A stretch of DNA of 64,000 nucleotides from Aeromicrobium endophyticum (GTDB taxonomy: Bacteria > Actinomycetota > Actinomycetes > Propionibacteriales > Nocardioidaceae), in the NCBI RefSeq assembly GCF_003586285.1, contig NZ_QUBR01000001.1, positions 1,178,001-1,242,000 of the forward strand. The letters are read 5' to 3'. Positions 38,181 through 45,864 of this stretch are shown here, piece after piece. The notes under the pieces were generated by a model. The model did no database searches. It saw nothing but the letters and a program-made list of their open reading frames with translations, and was not told the DNA's origin. How positions within the stretch are numbered: the first letter of the stretch is position 1; each line of letters opens with the position of its first letter. A program made the position numbers and the translations under genes.

Positions 38181-40837
38181 TGTCCATCCGCCTGCCCGGT
38201 GTCGTCACCCAGTCGCACGGCCTCCAGCGGTTCATGCTGCTGCTGGGCTTCGGTCTGGTCTTCCTGTTCGTGTTCGTCGCGATCTTCGCGCCGTGGCTCG
38301 CCCCGTACGACTTCAACGCCGACCGTGCGGGCGGTGTCGTGTTCGGCACCCAGCAGGGTCCGTCCGCCGACCACTGGTTCGGCACGACCGTCGGCGGCAC
38401 CGACGTGCTGTCGCGCGTCATCTACGGAGCCCGCACCGCGGTCGAGGTGATCGTGCTCGCCGTCGTGCTGTCCGGCGTGGTCGGCGTCCCGCTGGGGCTG
38501 GTCTCGGGCTACCTCGGTGGCTGGCTCGACCGGGTGCTCGTGCTCGTGATGGACGCGCTGTACGCGTTCCCGTCGCTGCTGCTCGCGATCGTCGTCTCGA
38601 TCGTGCTGTCGGGCGGCAACAGCAGCGCCTTCGGCGGCATCCTCGCCGCGGCGATCTCCATCACCGTGGTGTTCGTGCCCCAGTACTACCGGGTCATCCG
38701 CAACGCGACGCTGTCGGTCAAGGCCGAGCCCTACGTCGACGCGGCCAAGGTGGTCGGCGTGCGCACCCCGCGCATCCTGCGCAAGCACATCTTCTCGAAC
38801 GTCTCGTCGTCGCTGCCGGTCATCGGGACGCTCAACGCGTCCGAGGCGATCCTGACCCTCGCGGGCCTGGGCTTCCTGGGCTTCGGCATCGAGCCGTCGG
38901 CGGCCGCGGAGTGGGGCTACGACCTCAACAAGGCCCTGCCCGACGCCTCGTCGGGCGTGTGGTGGACCGGCGTGTTCCCGGGTCTGGCCATCGTGCTGAT
39001 CGTGCTGGGCGCGACGCTCGTGGGCGAGAGCCTCAACGACATCCTCAACCCGCTGCTGCGCACACGCGGCGCCGACACCAGCGAGGCCGACCAGGCCGAG
39101 ATCGAGCGCGAGTTCGACACCCTTCGCTCCGCTCACGGTCGGCCGCAGGCGGCCTCCCTAGGGCCCGACACCGAGTCCAAGACCGAGTCGAGCGAGGAGA
39201 AGCGGGTGGCCGCGCTGTCGCTGACCGATCTCGCCGTCTCGTTCCGCACCGACGCCGGCCAGGTCCGCGCCGTCAAGGGCATCAGCTTCGACGTCGCCCC
39301 GGGCGAGGTCGTGGCGGTCGTGGGCGAGTCCGGTTCGGGCAAGTCCGTCAGCTCGCGGGCCGTGCTGGGCCTGCTGCCGTCCACCGCCGAGGTGTCGGGC
39401 TCGGCCCGGCTGGGCGACCGCGACCTGCTGGGCCTGTCGAACCGCAGCCTGCGCCCCTTGCGCGGCGACCGGGTCTCGATGGTGTTCCAGGAGCCGGCGA
39501 CGGCGCTCAACCCCGTCTACACGGTCGGCTGGCAGATCATCGAGGGCCTGCAGGCCCACCGCAAGATCTCCAAGAAGGCCGCGCGAGCCCGAGCCGTCGA
39601 GCTGCTCGAGATGGTCGGCATGCCCGATCCGGAGGAGCGGGTGGGCTACTACCCGCACCAGCTCTCGGGCGGTCAGAAGCAGCGCGTCGTCATCGCGATG
39701 GCGATCGCCTGCGATCCCGACGTCATCATCGCCGACGAGCCCACCACGGCGCTCGACGTCACGGTGCAGGCCTCGATCCTCGAGCTCCTGCTCTCGCTGC
39801 GCGAGCGTCTCGGCACCGCGATCGTCCTGATCACCCACAACATGGGCGTCGTCGCCGACATGGCCGATCGCGTCGTCGTGATGTACCGCGGCTCGATCGT
39901 CGAGCAGGCGCCTGCGCGCGAGCTGTTCGCCACGCCGCGGCACCCGTACACCCGGGCGCTGCTCGACGCCGTCCCCCACCTCGGACGCTCCCACGGCCCC
40001 GGCCTCGTCGACCCGGGCAACGATGTCGTGCTGAGGGTCGACGACCTGGTCGTGGAGTTCCCCGGACGTCTCGGCCAGCCCGCGTTCCGGGCCGTCGACC
40101 ACGTGTCGCTCGAGATCCGCAAGGGCGAGGTGCTCGGCCTGGTGGGCGAGTCCGGGTCGGGCAAGTCGACGGTCGGACGCACGGCGGTCGGGCTGCAGCA
40201 GCCGACGTCCGGCACGATCGACGTCTCGGGCCACCGCGTGTCGGGTCTCAGCGACCGTCAGCTGCGCACGATGCGCTCGCGCTTCGGCTTCGTGTTCCAG
40301 GACCCGGCGTCATCGCTCAACCCGCGCATGTCGATCGGCCAGTGCATCGCCGAGCCCCTGCACGTCCAGACCGACATGACGCAGTCGCAGATCGACACGA
40401 AGGTCGCCGAGCTGCTCGACAGCGTCGAGCTGGGCGGCGGCTACGCCGAGCGGTTCCCGCACGAGCTGTCCGGCGGCCAGCGCCAGCGGGTCAGCCTGGC
40501 CCGCGCGCTGTCGCTCGACCCCGATCTGCTGATCGCCGACGAGCCGACGTCGGCCCTCGACGTGTCGGTGCAGGCGCGCGTGCTCGAGCTGTTCGGCGAG
40601 CTGCAGCAGCGGTTGCAGTTCGCGTGCCTGTTCATCAGCCACGACCTGGCCGTCGTCGACACGCTGGCCAACCGCGTCGCGGTCATGCAGCACGGACGAC
40701 TCGTCGAGATCGGCGATCGTGAGCAGGTGCTGGGCCACCCGCAGGAGGAGTACACCCAGCGGCTCATCGCAGCGGTGCCCGTGCCCGACCCGCTCGAGCA
40801 GGCCCGCCGGCGGGCTGCGAGAGCCACGATCGCCTAG
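38180..40837 (+). CDS. Triple-fusion peptide transporter: DppC permease plus DppD and DppF ATPases
   Basis: One uninterrupted 885-residue frame. Residues 1-about 300 are a DppC-type permease with six helices and the EAA loop (DAAKVVGVRTPRILRKHIFSN). A linker at about 310-345 is Ser/Glu-rich. ATPase 1 has Walker A Lys388 in GESGSGKS and signature LSGGQKQRV. ATPase 2 has Walker A Lys662 in GESGSGKST and signature LSGGQRQRV. These three parts are usually separate proteins, or at most pairwise fused. The start is fixed by the TGATG overlap with dppB. The linker DNA contains a hairpin (39141-39154) and looks like an absorbed intergenic spacer. Confidence 0.93.
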   Translation: MSIRLPGVVTQSHGLQRFMLLLGFGLVFLFVFVAIFAPWLAPYDFNADRAGGVVFGTQQGPSADHWFGTTVGGTDVLSRVIYGARTAVEVIVLAVVLSGVVGVPLGLVSGYLGGWLDRVLVLVMDALYAFPSLLLAIVVSIVLSGGNSSAFGGILAAAISITVVFVPQYYRVIRNATLSVKAEPYVDAAKVVGVRTPRILRKHIFSNVSSSLPVIGTLNASEAILTLAGLGFLGFGIEPSAAAEWGYDLNKALPDASSGVWWTGVFPGLAIVLIVLGATLVGESLNDILNPLLRTRGADTSEADQAEIEREFDTLRSAHGRPQAASLGPDTESKTESSEEKRVAALSLTDLAVSFRTDAGQVRAVKGISFDVAPGEVVAVVGESGSGKSVSSRAVLGLLPSTAEVSGSARLGDRDLLGLSNRSLRPLRGDRVSMVFQEPATALNPVYTVGWQIIEGLQAHRKISKKAARARAVELLEMVGMPDPEERVGYYPHQLSGGQKQRVVIAMAIACDPDVIIADEPTTALDVTVQASILELLLSLRERLGTAIVLITHNMGVVADMADRVVVMYRGSIVEQAPARELFATPRHPYTRALLDAVPHLGRSHGPGLVDPGNDVVLRVDDLVVEFPGRLGQPAFRAVDHVSLEIRKGEVLGLVGESGSGKSTVGRTAVGLQQPTSGTIDVSGHRVSGLSDRQLRTMRSRFGFVFQDPASSLNPRMSIGQCIAEPLHVQTDMTQSQIDTKVAELLDSVELGGGYAERFPHELSGGQRQRVSLARALSLDPDLLIADEPTSALDVSVQARVLELFGELQQRLQFACLFISHDLAVVDTLANRVAVMQHGRLVEIGDREQVLGHPQEEYTQRLIAAVPVPDPLEQARRRAARATIA

Positions 40838-40868
40838 CCCGCCCCGGCCCGACGATCGGGCGGATGCA

Positions 40869-40905
40869 GCCCGCCACGTCTCGCGAGGTGCGAGACGTGG
40901 CGGGC
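40869..40905 (+). terminator. Terminator hairpin after the peptide transporter operon
   Basis: Perfect 16-base arms (40869-40884 and 40890-40905) with a 5-base loop, 32 bases after the stop codon. No T-tract. Confidence 0.85.
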
Positions 40906-40945
40906 TCGAAGCGCCAAATGTCGGACGGCGGGTGACACTTGAAAG

Positions 40946-41809
40946 ATGAACGTGTTCGAATTCGCCCAGCAGCGGGCCGGCGCGGCCATCTTCGCCCGGG
41001 TGGCCGGTGACGAGGGTCCGGCCCGCCGCGACCGCATCCACCTCGCCGAAGGCCCGCGGCGGTTCGGCCCCGACTCGGCGATCCAGCGCGTGCACGCCGA
41101 TGCGTCGATGTTCGTCGGAGGCATGCGGGCGCTGCTTCTGCAGTCGCTGCACCCGCTCGCGATGGCCGCCGTCGACCAGCACTCGGGCTACCGCGGCGAT
41201 CCGTGGGGACGACTGCAGCGCACCAGCACCTTCCTGGCCGAGACGACGTTCGGCACGATCGAGGACGCCGACCGGGCGGTGCGGATCGTGCGAGCCGTCC
41301 ACGGCCGCATCAGCGGCACGGCTCCCGACGGACGCCCCTACGAGGCGTCCGACCCGCACCTGCTGCGGTGGGTGCACGTCGCCGAGATCGACAGCTTCCT
41401 GCGCGCCCACGACCGCTACGGTGCGCACCGCCTTGATGCCGGTGGGCGCGATGCCTACGTGTCGGAGACGGCGCACGTGGCCAGGGCGCTCGGCGCGGTC
41501 GACGTCCCTGAGACGGTCGCCGAGCTGGACGAGCTGATGGCCGCCTATCGTCCTGAGCTGCACGGTACTCCCGCGGCCCGCCGAGCCGCCCGGTTCATCC
41601 TGGTGCATCCGCCGGTACCGCTGGCCGTGCGGGCTCCGTACGGACTGCTGGCGGCAGCGGCCGTCGGGATGATGCCGCGGTGGACGCGGCGACCGCTCCG
41701 GCTGCCGTACCTGCCCCTGACCGAGGCGACGGCCGTCCGCACGAGCGGGGTGGTCGTGACCCGCGCGATCCGTTGGGCGATGGCGGCAGGAGCCCCGGCC
41801 TCGGCCTAG
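40946..41809 (+). CDS. DUF2236 (latex-clearing/MpaB-like) oxygenase family protein
   Basis: A 287-residue protein. The conserved histidine segment LLQSLHPLAMAAVDQHSGYRGDPWGRLQRT at about residues 58-87 is the DUF2236 hallmark. Related proteins include rubber oxygenase Lcp and fungal MpaB; the family is thought to bind a haem-type cofactor through histidines. The physiological substrate of bacterial short members is unknown. The ribosome site before ATG 40946 is weak. It converges with the MarR gene with a one-base gap. Confidence 0.85.
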   Translation: MNVFEFAQQRAGAAIFARVAGDEGPARRDRIHLAEGPRRFGPDSAIQRVHADASMFVGGMRALLLQSLHPLAMAAVDQHSGYRGDPWGRLQRTSTFLAETTFGTIEDADRAVRIVRAVHGRISGTAPDGRPYEASDPHLLRWVHVAEIDSFLRAHDRYGAHRLDAGGRDAYVSETAHVARALGAVDVPETVAELDELMAAYRPELHGTPAARRAARFILVHPPVPLAVRAPYGLLAAAAVGMMPRWTRRPLRLPYLPLTEATAVRTSGVVVTRAIRWAMAAGAPASA

Positions 41810-41810
41810 C

Positions 41811-42296
41811 TCAGCACTCGGCGGCGACGTCGCACATCGAGTGATCGGTCGGCGGCGCGTCGACCGCCGCCGCGGCCAGCAGACGGCGGAACGTCTGAGC
41901 GTCCGTGGCGGCGAGACCGCCCAGGACGTGGTCCTCGACGGCGCGGATGCGACGACCCGCCTCGGCGAGCGCGGTCTCACCGGCGGTGGTGCGCAGCACC
42001 TGGCGTGCCCGCCGATCAGCCGGGTCGGGGCGCCGCTCGACCAGTCCTGCCTTCTCGAGGTCGTCGACGAGGTACGTCATGACGGTGCGGTCGATGCCCA
42101 GCTGCTGGGCCAACGTGGCCTGGTTGCTGCAGGTTGATGCCGTGGCGTTGACCAGCACCTGGTACCCGCGCGGGCCGCCGGGCAGCTCGTCCGTCGCCTC
42201 GCGTGCGCCGTCGAGGTACCGGCGAAGCAGGGACGCGAGCGCCTGACCGAGATCAGCCTCCGGCGCCAGCGAGCGCTCGGACGTCGTGTCGGTCAT
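41811..42296 (-). CDS. MarR family transcriptional regulator
   Basis: A 161-residue winged-helix regulator. The recognition helix region is NQATLAQQLGIDRTVMTYLVDDLEKAGLVERRPDPADRR at about 57-95, and the beta-wing follows. A Cys at about 56 (ASTCSNQ) and two near the C-terminus (SMCDVAAEC) could serve redox sensing, as in some MarR/OhrR proteins; that is inference. It diverges from an azoreductase gene, and a palindrome lies inside that gene's promoter. Confidence 0.9.
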   Translation of the reverse strand: MTDTTSERSLAPEADLGQALASLLRRYLDGAREATDELPGGPRGYQVLVNATASTCSNQATLAQQLGIDRTVMTYLVDDLEKAGLVERRPDPADRRARQVLRTTAGETALAEAGRRIRAVEDHVLGGLAATDAQTFRRLLAAAAVDAPPTDHSMCDVAAEC

Positions 42297-42334
42297 GAGC
42301 CCAGTCTATCCCCGCACCAACAGATCGTCGTCGG

Positions 42335-42363
42335 TTGACAAGATGATCGTCATCCAAGATCAT
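42335..42363 (+). promoter_or_regulatory. Azoreductase promoter with MarR-type operator in its spacer
   Basis: TTGACA (42335-42340), a 17-base spacer and GATCAT (42358-42363) form a promoter reading toward the azoreductase. The spacer contains GATGATCGTCATC (42342-42354), with perfect 5-base arms, where a bound regulator would block RNA polymerase. Confidence 0.65.
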
Positions 42364-42421
42364 ATTTCTGCAAGACTATCTAGGTGGCCGTCGGCCGCCC
42401 CATGACATCAAGGAGCACATG

Positions 42422-43081
42422 ATGACCACGATCTTCCGGCTGGACTCCAGCATCCGCACCGAGGGCTCGGTCAGCCGGGCCGTCGCCGACACGCTCGAGC
42501 AGGCAATCGTCGAGGCCGAGGGCGCCGACACGACCGTCGTCCGTCGCGACCTGGCTTCCGATCCGATCGCCAGCGACGTGTGGGCCACCGCAGCCTTCGC
42601 CGGCTTCGTGCCGGAGGCCGACTGGACCGACGATCAGCGCGCGGCCCGCGCCGTGGCGGCCGAGCTGGCCGACGAGGTCGTCGCGGCCGACGTCATCATC
42701 GTGGGAGCGCCGCTGTACAACTTCGGCGTGCCGGCCCACCTCAAGACCTGGATCGACACCCTCACCACCGATCCCCGCTTCGCTCCCGGCACCCAGACGG
42801 TCGCCGGCAAGCCGGCGTTCCTCGTGGTGGCCCGGGGCGGCGGCTACGGCGAGGGCACGCCGAGGGCCGGGTGGGACCACGCGACCGACTACCTGCGTCG
42901 CATCCTGGTCGACGTCTTCGGTCTCGACCTCGACGTCATCGAGACCGAGCTGACGCTGGCGGAGGTCACGCCCCAGATGGCCGACCTCGTCGATCTCGCG
43001 CGCGCCCAGCTCGCCGAGGCGCACGACACCGCTCGGGCCGGCGGACGATCGGTGACCCTCAAGCTGCGCGCAGCCGCCTGA
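42422..43081 (+). CDS. FMN-dependent NAD(P)H azoreductase/quinone reductase
   Basis: A 219-residue flavodoxin-fold enzyme of the AzoR/DT-diaphorase group. The N-terminal RLDSSIRTEGSVSRAVAD segment contacts the FMN phosphate, and GAPLYNFGVPAHLKTWID is the family hallmark near residues 97-114. It reduces quinones, azo dyes or related electrophiles by two electrons. ATG 42422 is 6 bases from AGGAG; ATG 42419 is the alternative. Divergent MarR control is inferred from the promoter palindrome. Confidence 0.92.
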   Translation: MTTIFRLDSSIRTEGSVSRAVADTLEQAIVEAEGADTTVVRRDLASDPIASDVWATAAFAGFVPEADWTDDQRAARAVAAELADEVVAADVIIVGAPLYNFGVPAHLKTWIDTLTTDPRFAPGTQTVAGKPAFLVVARGGGYGEGTPRAGWDHATDYLRRILVDVFGLDLDVIETELTLAEVTPQMADLVDLARAQLAEAHDTARAGGRSVTLKLRAAA

Positions 43082-43167
43082 TCGCCCCCGGTCGTCCGGG
43101 TGCCGCGAGTAGCAGCGGCTCAAGGGGGTACGTCGCGACTCCAGACATCCGATGAGGAGTGGTTGAC

Positions 43168-43431
43168 GTGAAGAAGCTGACCTTGCTCGTCGTCGCGGGG
43201 GCCGGCTACGTGCTGGGCTCCCGCGCCGGCCGCGAGCGCTACGAGCAGATCAAGAGCCAGGCGACCAAGACCTGGAACAGCCCGACGGTCCAGGACGCGG
43301 CCGACGCCGTGCAGGCCCAGGCCAAGCAGGCTGCCGGCGACGTCAAGGACAAGGTCGTCGACAAGGTGTCGTCGAACGACACCAGCCACGAGCAGCCCTC
43401 GACGATCGCGCCGGGGCAGGGCACGTCGTGA
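43168..43431 (+). CDS. Small YtxH-like protein
   Basis: An 87-residue protein with one N-terminal hydrophobic helix ending in GYVLGSRAGRERYEQI and a helical, charged tail rich in Ala, Lys and Asp. The G-x-R-A-G-R-E-R-Y segment is common in actinobacterial YtxH-like proteins of unknown function. GTG 43168 is supported by GAGGAG 8 bases upstream. It overlaps the next gene by four bases and begins a three-gene membrane-protein unit. Confidence 0.83.
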   Translation: MKKLTLLVVAGAGYVLGSRAGRERYEQIKSQATKTWNSPTVQDAADAVQAQAKQAAGDVKDKVVDKVSSNDTSHEQPSTIAPGQGTS

Positions 43432-43844
43432 GCGACGACCGCACCCCCGTCGGTGAGGCGTCCACCGGCCAGCTGATGACGCAGGCGATGGAGGACATCT
43501 CGACGCTCATCCGCGACGAGCTGGCCATGGCCAAGCAGGACCTCGCCACCACGGGCAAGAAGGTCGGCGTCGGCGCCGGGCTGTTCGGCCTGGCCGGCAC
43601 CCTCGCCCTCTACGGCCTGGGCGCGCTGATCGCCACGATCATCCTGGCGATCGCCGAGGGTCTCGAGCCGTGGATCGCGGCCGGCATCGTCACGCTCGCG
43701 CTCTTCGTCGCGGCGGGCGTGGCCGCTCTGGTCGGCAAGGGCAGCATCAGCGGCGCCGGCGATCCGCCGGCCGCTCGCGTCGAGAGCGTCAAGGCCGACA
43801 TCGACACCGCCAAGCACGGCACCGATCAGGGAGAGTCACGATGA
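43428..43844 (+). CDS. Phage holin-like/DUF1469 (Actinobacterial holin-X) membrane protein
   Basis: A 138-residue protein: amphipathic helix at about 18-48 (MEDISTLIRDELAMAKQDL), two membrane helices (about 49-74 and 80-102) and a polar tail. This matches the Holin-X/DUF1469 family, which is not phage-linked here and has no proven function. The GTG start and the stop both overlap neighbouring genes by four bases. Confidence 0.85.
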   Translation: MSDDRTPVGEASTGQLMTQAMEDISTLIRDELAMAKQDLATTGKKVGVGAGLFGLAGTLALYGLGALIATIILAIAEGLEPWIAAGIVTLALFVAAGVAALVGKGSISGAGDPPAARVESVKADIDTAKHGTDQGESR

Positions 43845-44041
43845 CGTCCGACCTCGAGCAGGAGATCAAGGACACCCGCGAGCACCTGGGCGAGACCGTC
43901 GACGCCCTCGCGGCCAAGCTCGACGTGAAGGCACGCGCGCAGGAGAAGGTCGCTGCGACCGACAAGCGACCGCTCCTCGCGGTCGTCGTGCTCGCCGCCG
44001 GAGCGGCAGCGGCCGCGCTGGTGTGGCCGCGCGGCCGCTGA
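43841..44041 (+). CDS. DUF3618 family small membrane protein
   Basis: A 66-residue protein. The N-terminal LEQEIKDTREHLGETVDALAAKLDVKARA segment is the DUF3618 signature and is helical. One membrane helix ends the protein (about 44-62). It is the last of three overlapping genes that together look like an envelope-stress unit; this role is inferred. Confidence 0.85.
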   Translation: MTSDLEQEIKDTREHLGETVDALAAKLDVKARAQEKVAATDKRPLLAVVVLAAGAAAAALVWPRGR

Positions 44042-44053
44042 CGGTCACCCAGC

Positions 44054-44680
44054 TCACGAGCCGCGAGTGATCCACTCGTCGAGGTGGGGCTTCTCGGCGC
44101 CGATGGTGGTGTCGTCGCCGTGGCCCGTGTGCACGACGGTCTCGTCCGGGAGCGTCAGCAGACGCTCCCGGATCGAGTCGATGATGGTGTCGAAGTCCGA
44201 GTAGGACCGGCCCGTCGCGCCGGGCCCGCCGTTGAAGAGCGTGTCGCCGCTGAACACCACGCCGAGGTCGGGTGCGTACAGGCAGGTGCTGCCCGGGGAG
44301 TGGCCCGGGGTCGAGATCGCGCGCAGCGTGGTGCCGGCGACCTCGAAGGTCGCTCCCGAGTGCAGCTCCTGGTCGGGAGCGGTGTCGTGCTCGGCGTCCC
44401 ACAGCATCCGGTCCTCGGGCGGGAACCACACCTGGGCGCCGGTGGCCTTGCCGAGCTCGACCGCGGCGTTGACGTGATCGTTGTGCCCGTGCGTCAGCAC
44501 GATCGCCACGACGGTGCGGCCGTCGATCGCATCCAGGATCGCCGGGGCGTCGTGCGGCGCGTCGATGACCAGCACCTCGGCGTCGTCGCCGACCAGCCAC
44601 ACGTTGTTGTCGACGTCCCAGGATCCGCCGTCGAGCTCGAACTGGCCCGACGTCACGACCTTCTGCACGCGAGCCGCCAT
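44054..44680 (-). CDS. Metallo-beta-lactamase fold hydrolase next to the mycothiol dehydrogenase
   Basis: A 208-residue glyoxalase-II-like protein with the metal-binding motif THGHNDH (His64, His66, Asp68, His69), a later STPGHSPGS histidine and FSGDTLF. It overlaps the S-(hydroxymethyl)mycothiol dehydrogenase stop by one base (TGATG). From this pairing, commonly seen in actinobacteria, it probably hydrolyses the S-formylmycothiol product or a related thioester; this is inference. Confidence 0.88.
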   Translation of the reverse strand: MAARVQKVVTSGQFELDGGSWDVDNNVWLVGDDAEVLVIDAPHDAPAILDAIDGRTVVAIVLTHGHNDHVNAAVELGKATGAQVWFPPEDRMLWDAEHDTAPDQELHSGATFEVAGTTLRAISTPGHSPGSTCLYAPDLGVVFSGDTLFNGGPGATGRSYSDFDTIIDSIRERLLTLPDETVVHTGHGDDTTIGAEKPHLDEWITRGS

Positions 44681-45768
44681 CAGAGGGTCACCACCGATCG
44701 CAGGACGTCGCCGGCGTGCATCTTGTCGAAGGCGGCCTCGACGTCGTCGATGCCGATCGTCTCGGTCACGAACGCATCCAGGTCGAGGCGGCCCTGCTGG
44801 TACAGGTCGACCAGCATCGGGAAGTCACGGGACGGCAGGCAGTCGCCGTACCAGCTGCTCTTGAGCGATCCGCCGCGACCGAACACGTCGATCAGCGGCA
44901 GCTCGAGCTGCATGTCGGGCGTCGGCACGCCGACCAGCACCACGGTGCCGGCCAGGTCGCGGCCGTAGAACGCCTGCTTCCACGTCTCGGGACGTCCGAC
45001 CGCGTCGATCACGACGTCGGCGCCGTTGCCGTCGGTCAGCGCCTGGATGGCCTCGACGACGTCACCGTCGGTCGACGGGTTGATGGTGTGCGTGGCGCCC
45101 ATGCCCTTGGCCCACTCGAGCTTGCGGTCGTCCAGATCGATCGCGATGATCTTGGCCGCGTTGGCCAGTCGCGCCCCGGCGATCGCGGCCGAGCCGACGC
45201 CACCGCAGCCGATGACGGCCACGGAGTCGCCGCGCTGCACGTTGCCGGTGTTGATGGCCGCGCCCAGGCCGGCCATCACGCCGCAGCCCAGCAGGCCCAC
45301 CGCGGCCGGCGAGGCCGTCGGGTCGACCTTGGTGCACTGGCCCGCCGCGACCAGCGTCTTGTCGGCGAAGGCGCCGATGCCCAGCGCGGGCGACAGCTCG
45401 GTGCCGTCCTCGAGTGTCATCTTCTGCTTGGCGTTGTGGGTGTTGAAGCAGTACCACGGACGTCCGCGCAGGCACGCCCGGCAGCTGCCGCACACCGCGC
45501 GCCAGTTGAGCACCACGAAGTCGCCCGGGGCGACGTCGGTGACGCCCTCGCCGACCGACTCCACGACACCCGCGGCCTCGTGGCCGAGCAGGAACGGGAA
45601 CTCGTCGTTGATGCCGCCCTCGCGGTAGTGCAGATCGGTGTGGCACACCCCGCACGCACTGATGTCGACGACAGCCTCACCCGGGCCCGGGTCGGGGATG
45701 ACGATGTTGGTCGTGACGACGGGCTCACCCTTGGACAGGGCGACGACTCCTCGGACGGTCTGCGGCAT
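44680..45768 (-). CDS. mscR: S-(hydroxymethyl)mycothiol dehydrogenase
   Basis: A 362-residue zinc-dependent MDR enzyme that oxidises the formaldehyde-mycothiol adduct with NAD (and can act as S-nitrosomycothiol reductase). Catalytic-zinc residues are Cys39 in ACGVCHTD and the GHEAAG segment (His63, Glu64). Structural-zinc cysteines lie in [15 protein letters not shown]. The Rossmann motif is [12 protein letters not shown]. Mycothiol is the actinobacterial thiol, so the gene supports the lineage call. It is cotranscribed with the MBL-fold protein. Confidence 0.93.
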   Translation of the reverse strand: MPQTVRGVVALSKGEPVVTTNIVIPDPGPGEAVVDISACGVCHTDLHYREGGINDEFPFLLGHEAAGVVESVGEGVTDVAPGDFVVLNWRAVCGSCRACLRGRPWYCFNTHNAKQKMTLEDGTELSPALGIGAFADKTLVAAGQCTKVDPTASPAAVGLLGCGVMAGLGAAINTGNVQRGDSVAVIGCGGVGSAAIAGARLANAAKIIAIDLDDRKLEWAKGMGATHTINPSTDGDVVEAIQALTDGNGADVVIDAVGRPETWKQAFYGRDLAGTVVLVGVPTPDMQLELPLIDVFGRGGSLKSSWYGDCLPSRDFPMLVDLYQQGRLDLDAFVTETIGIDDVEAAFDKMHAGDVLRSVVTL

Positions 45769-45864
45769 GGGGTCTCCTTGGTGTGTCAGCGGTCACCACG
45801 ACGGTAGTCGGGGCGAGCGCCCGTCGCGCGCCCGCCCGCCCCGAGGAGATCTCGGTCACCGTCG

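Noticed and set aside
43428..43844. Holin-like gene as evidence of a prophage
   Set aside because: The Holin-X/DUF1469 family is chromosomal in actinobacteria and no other phage gene is nearby.
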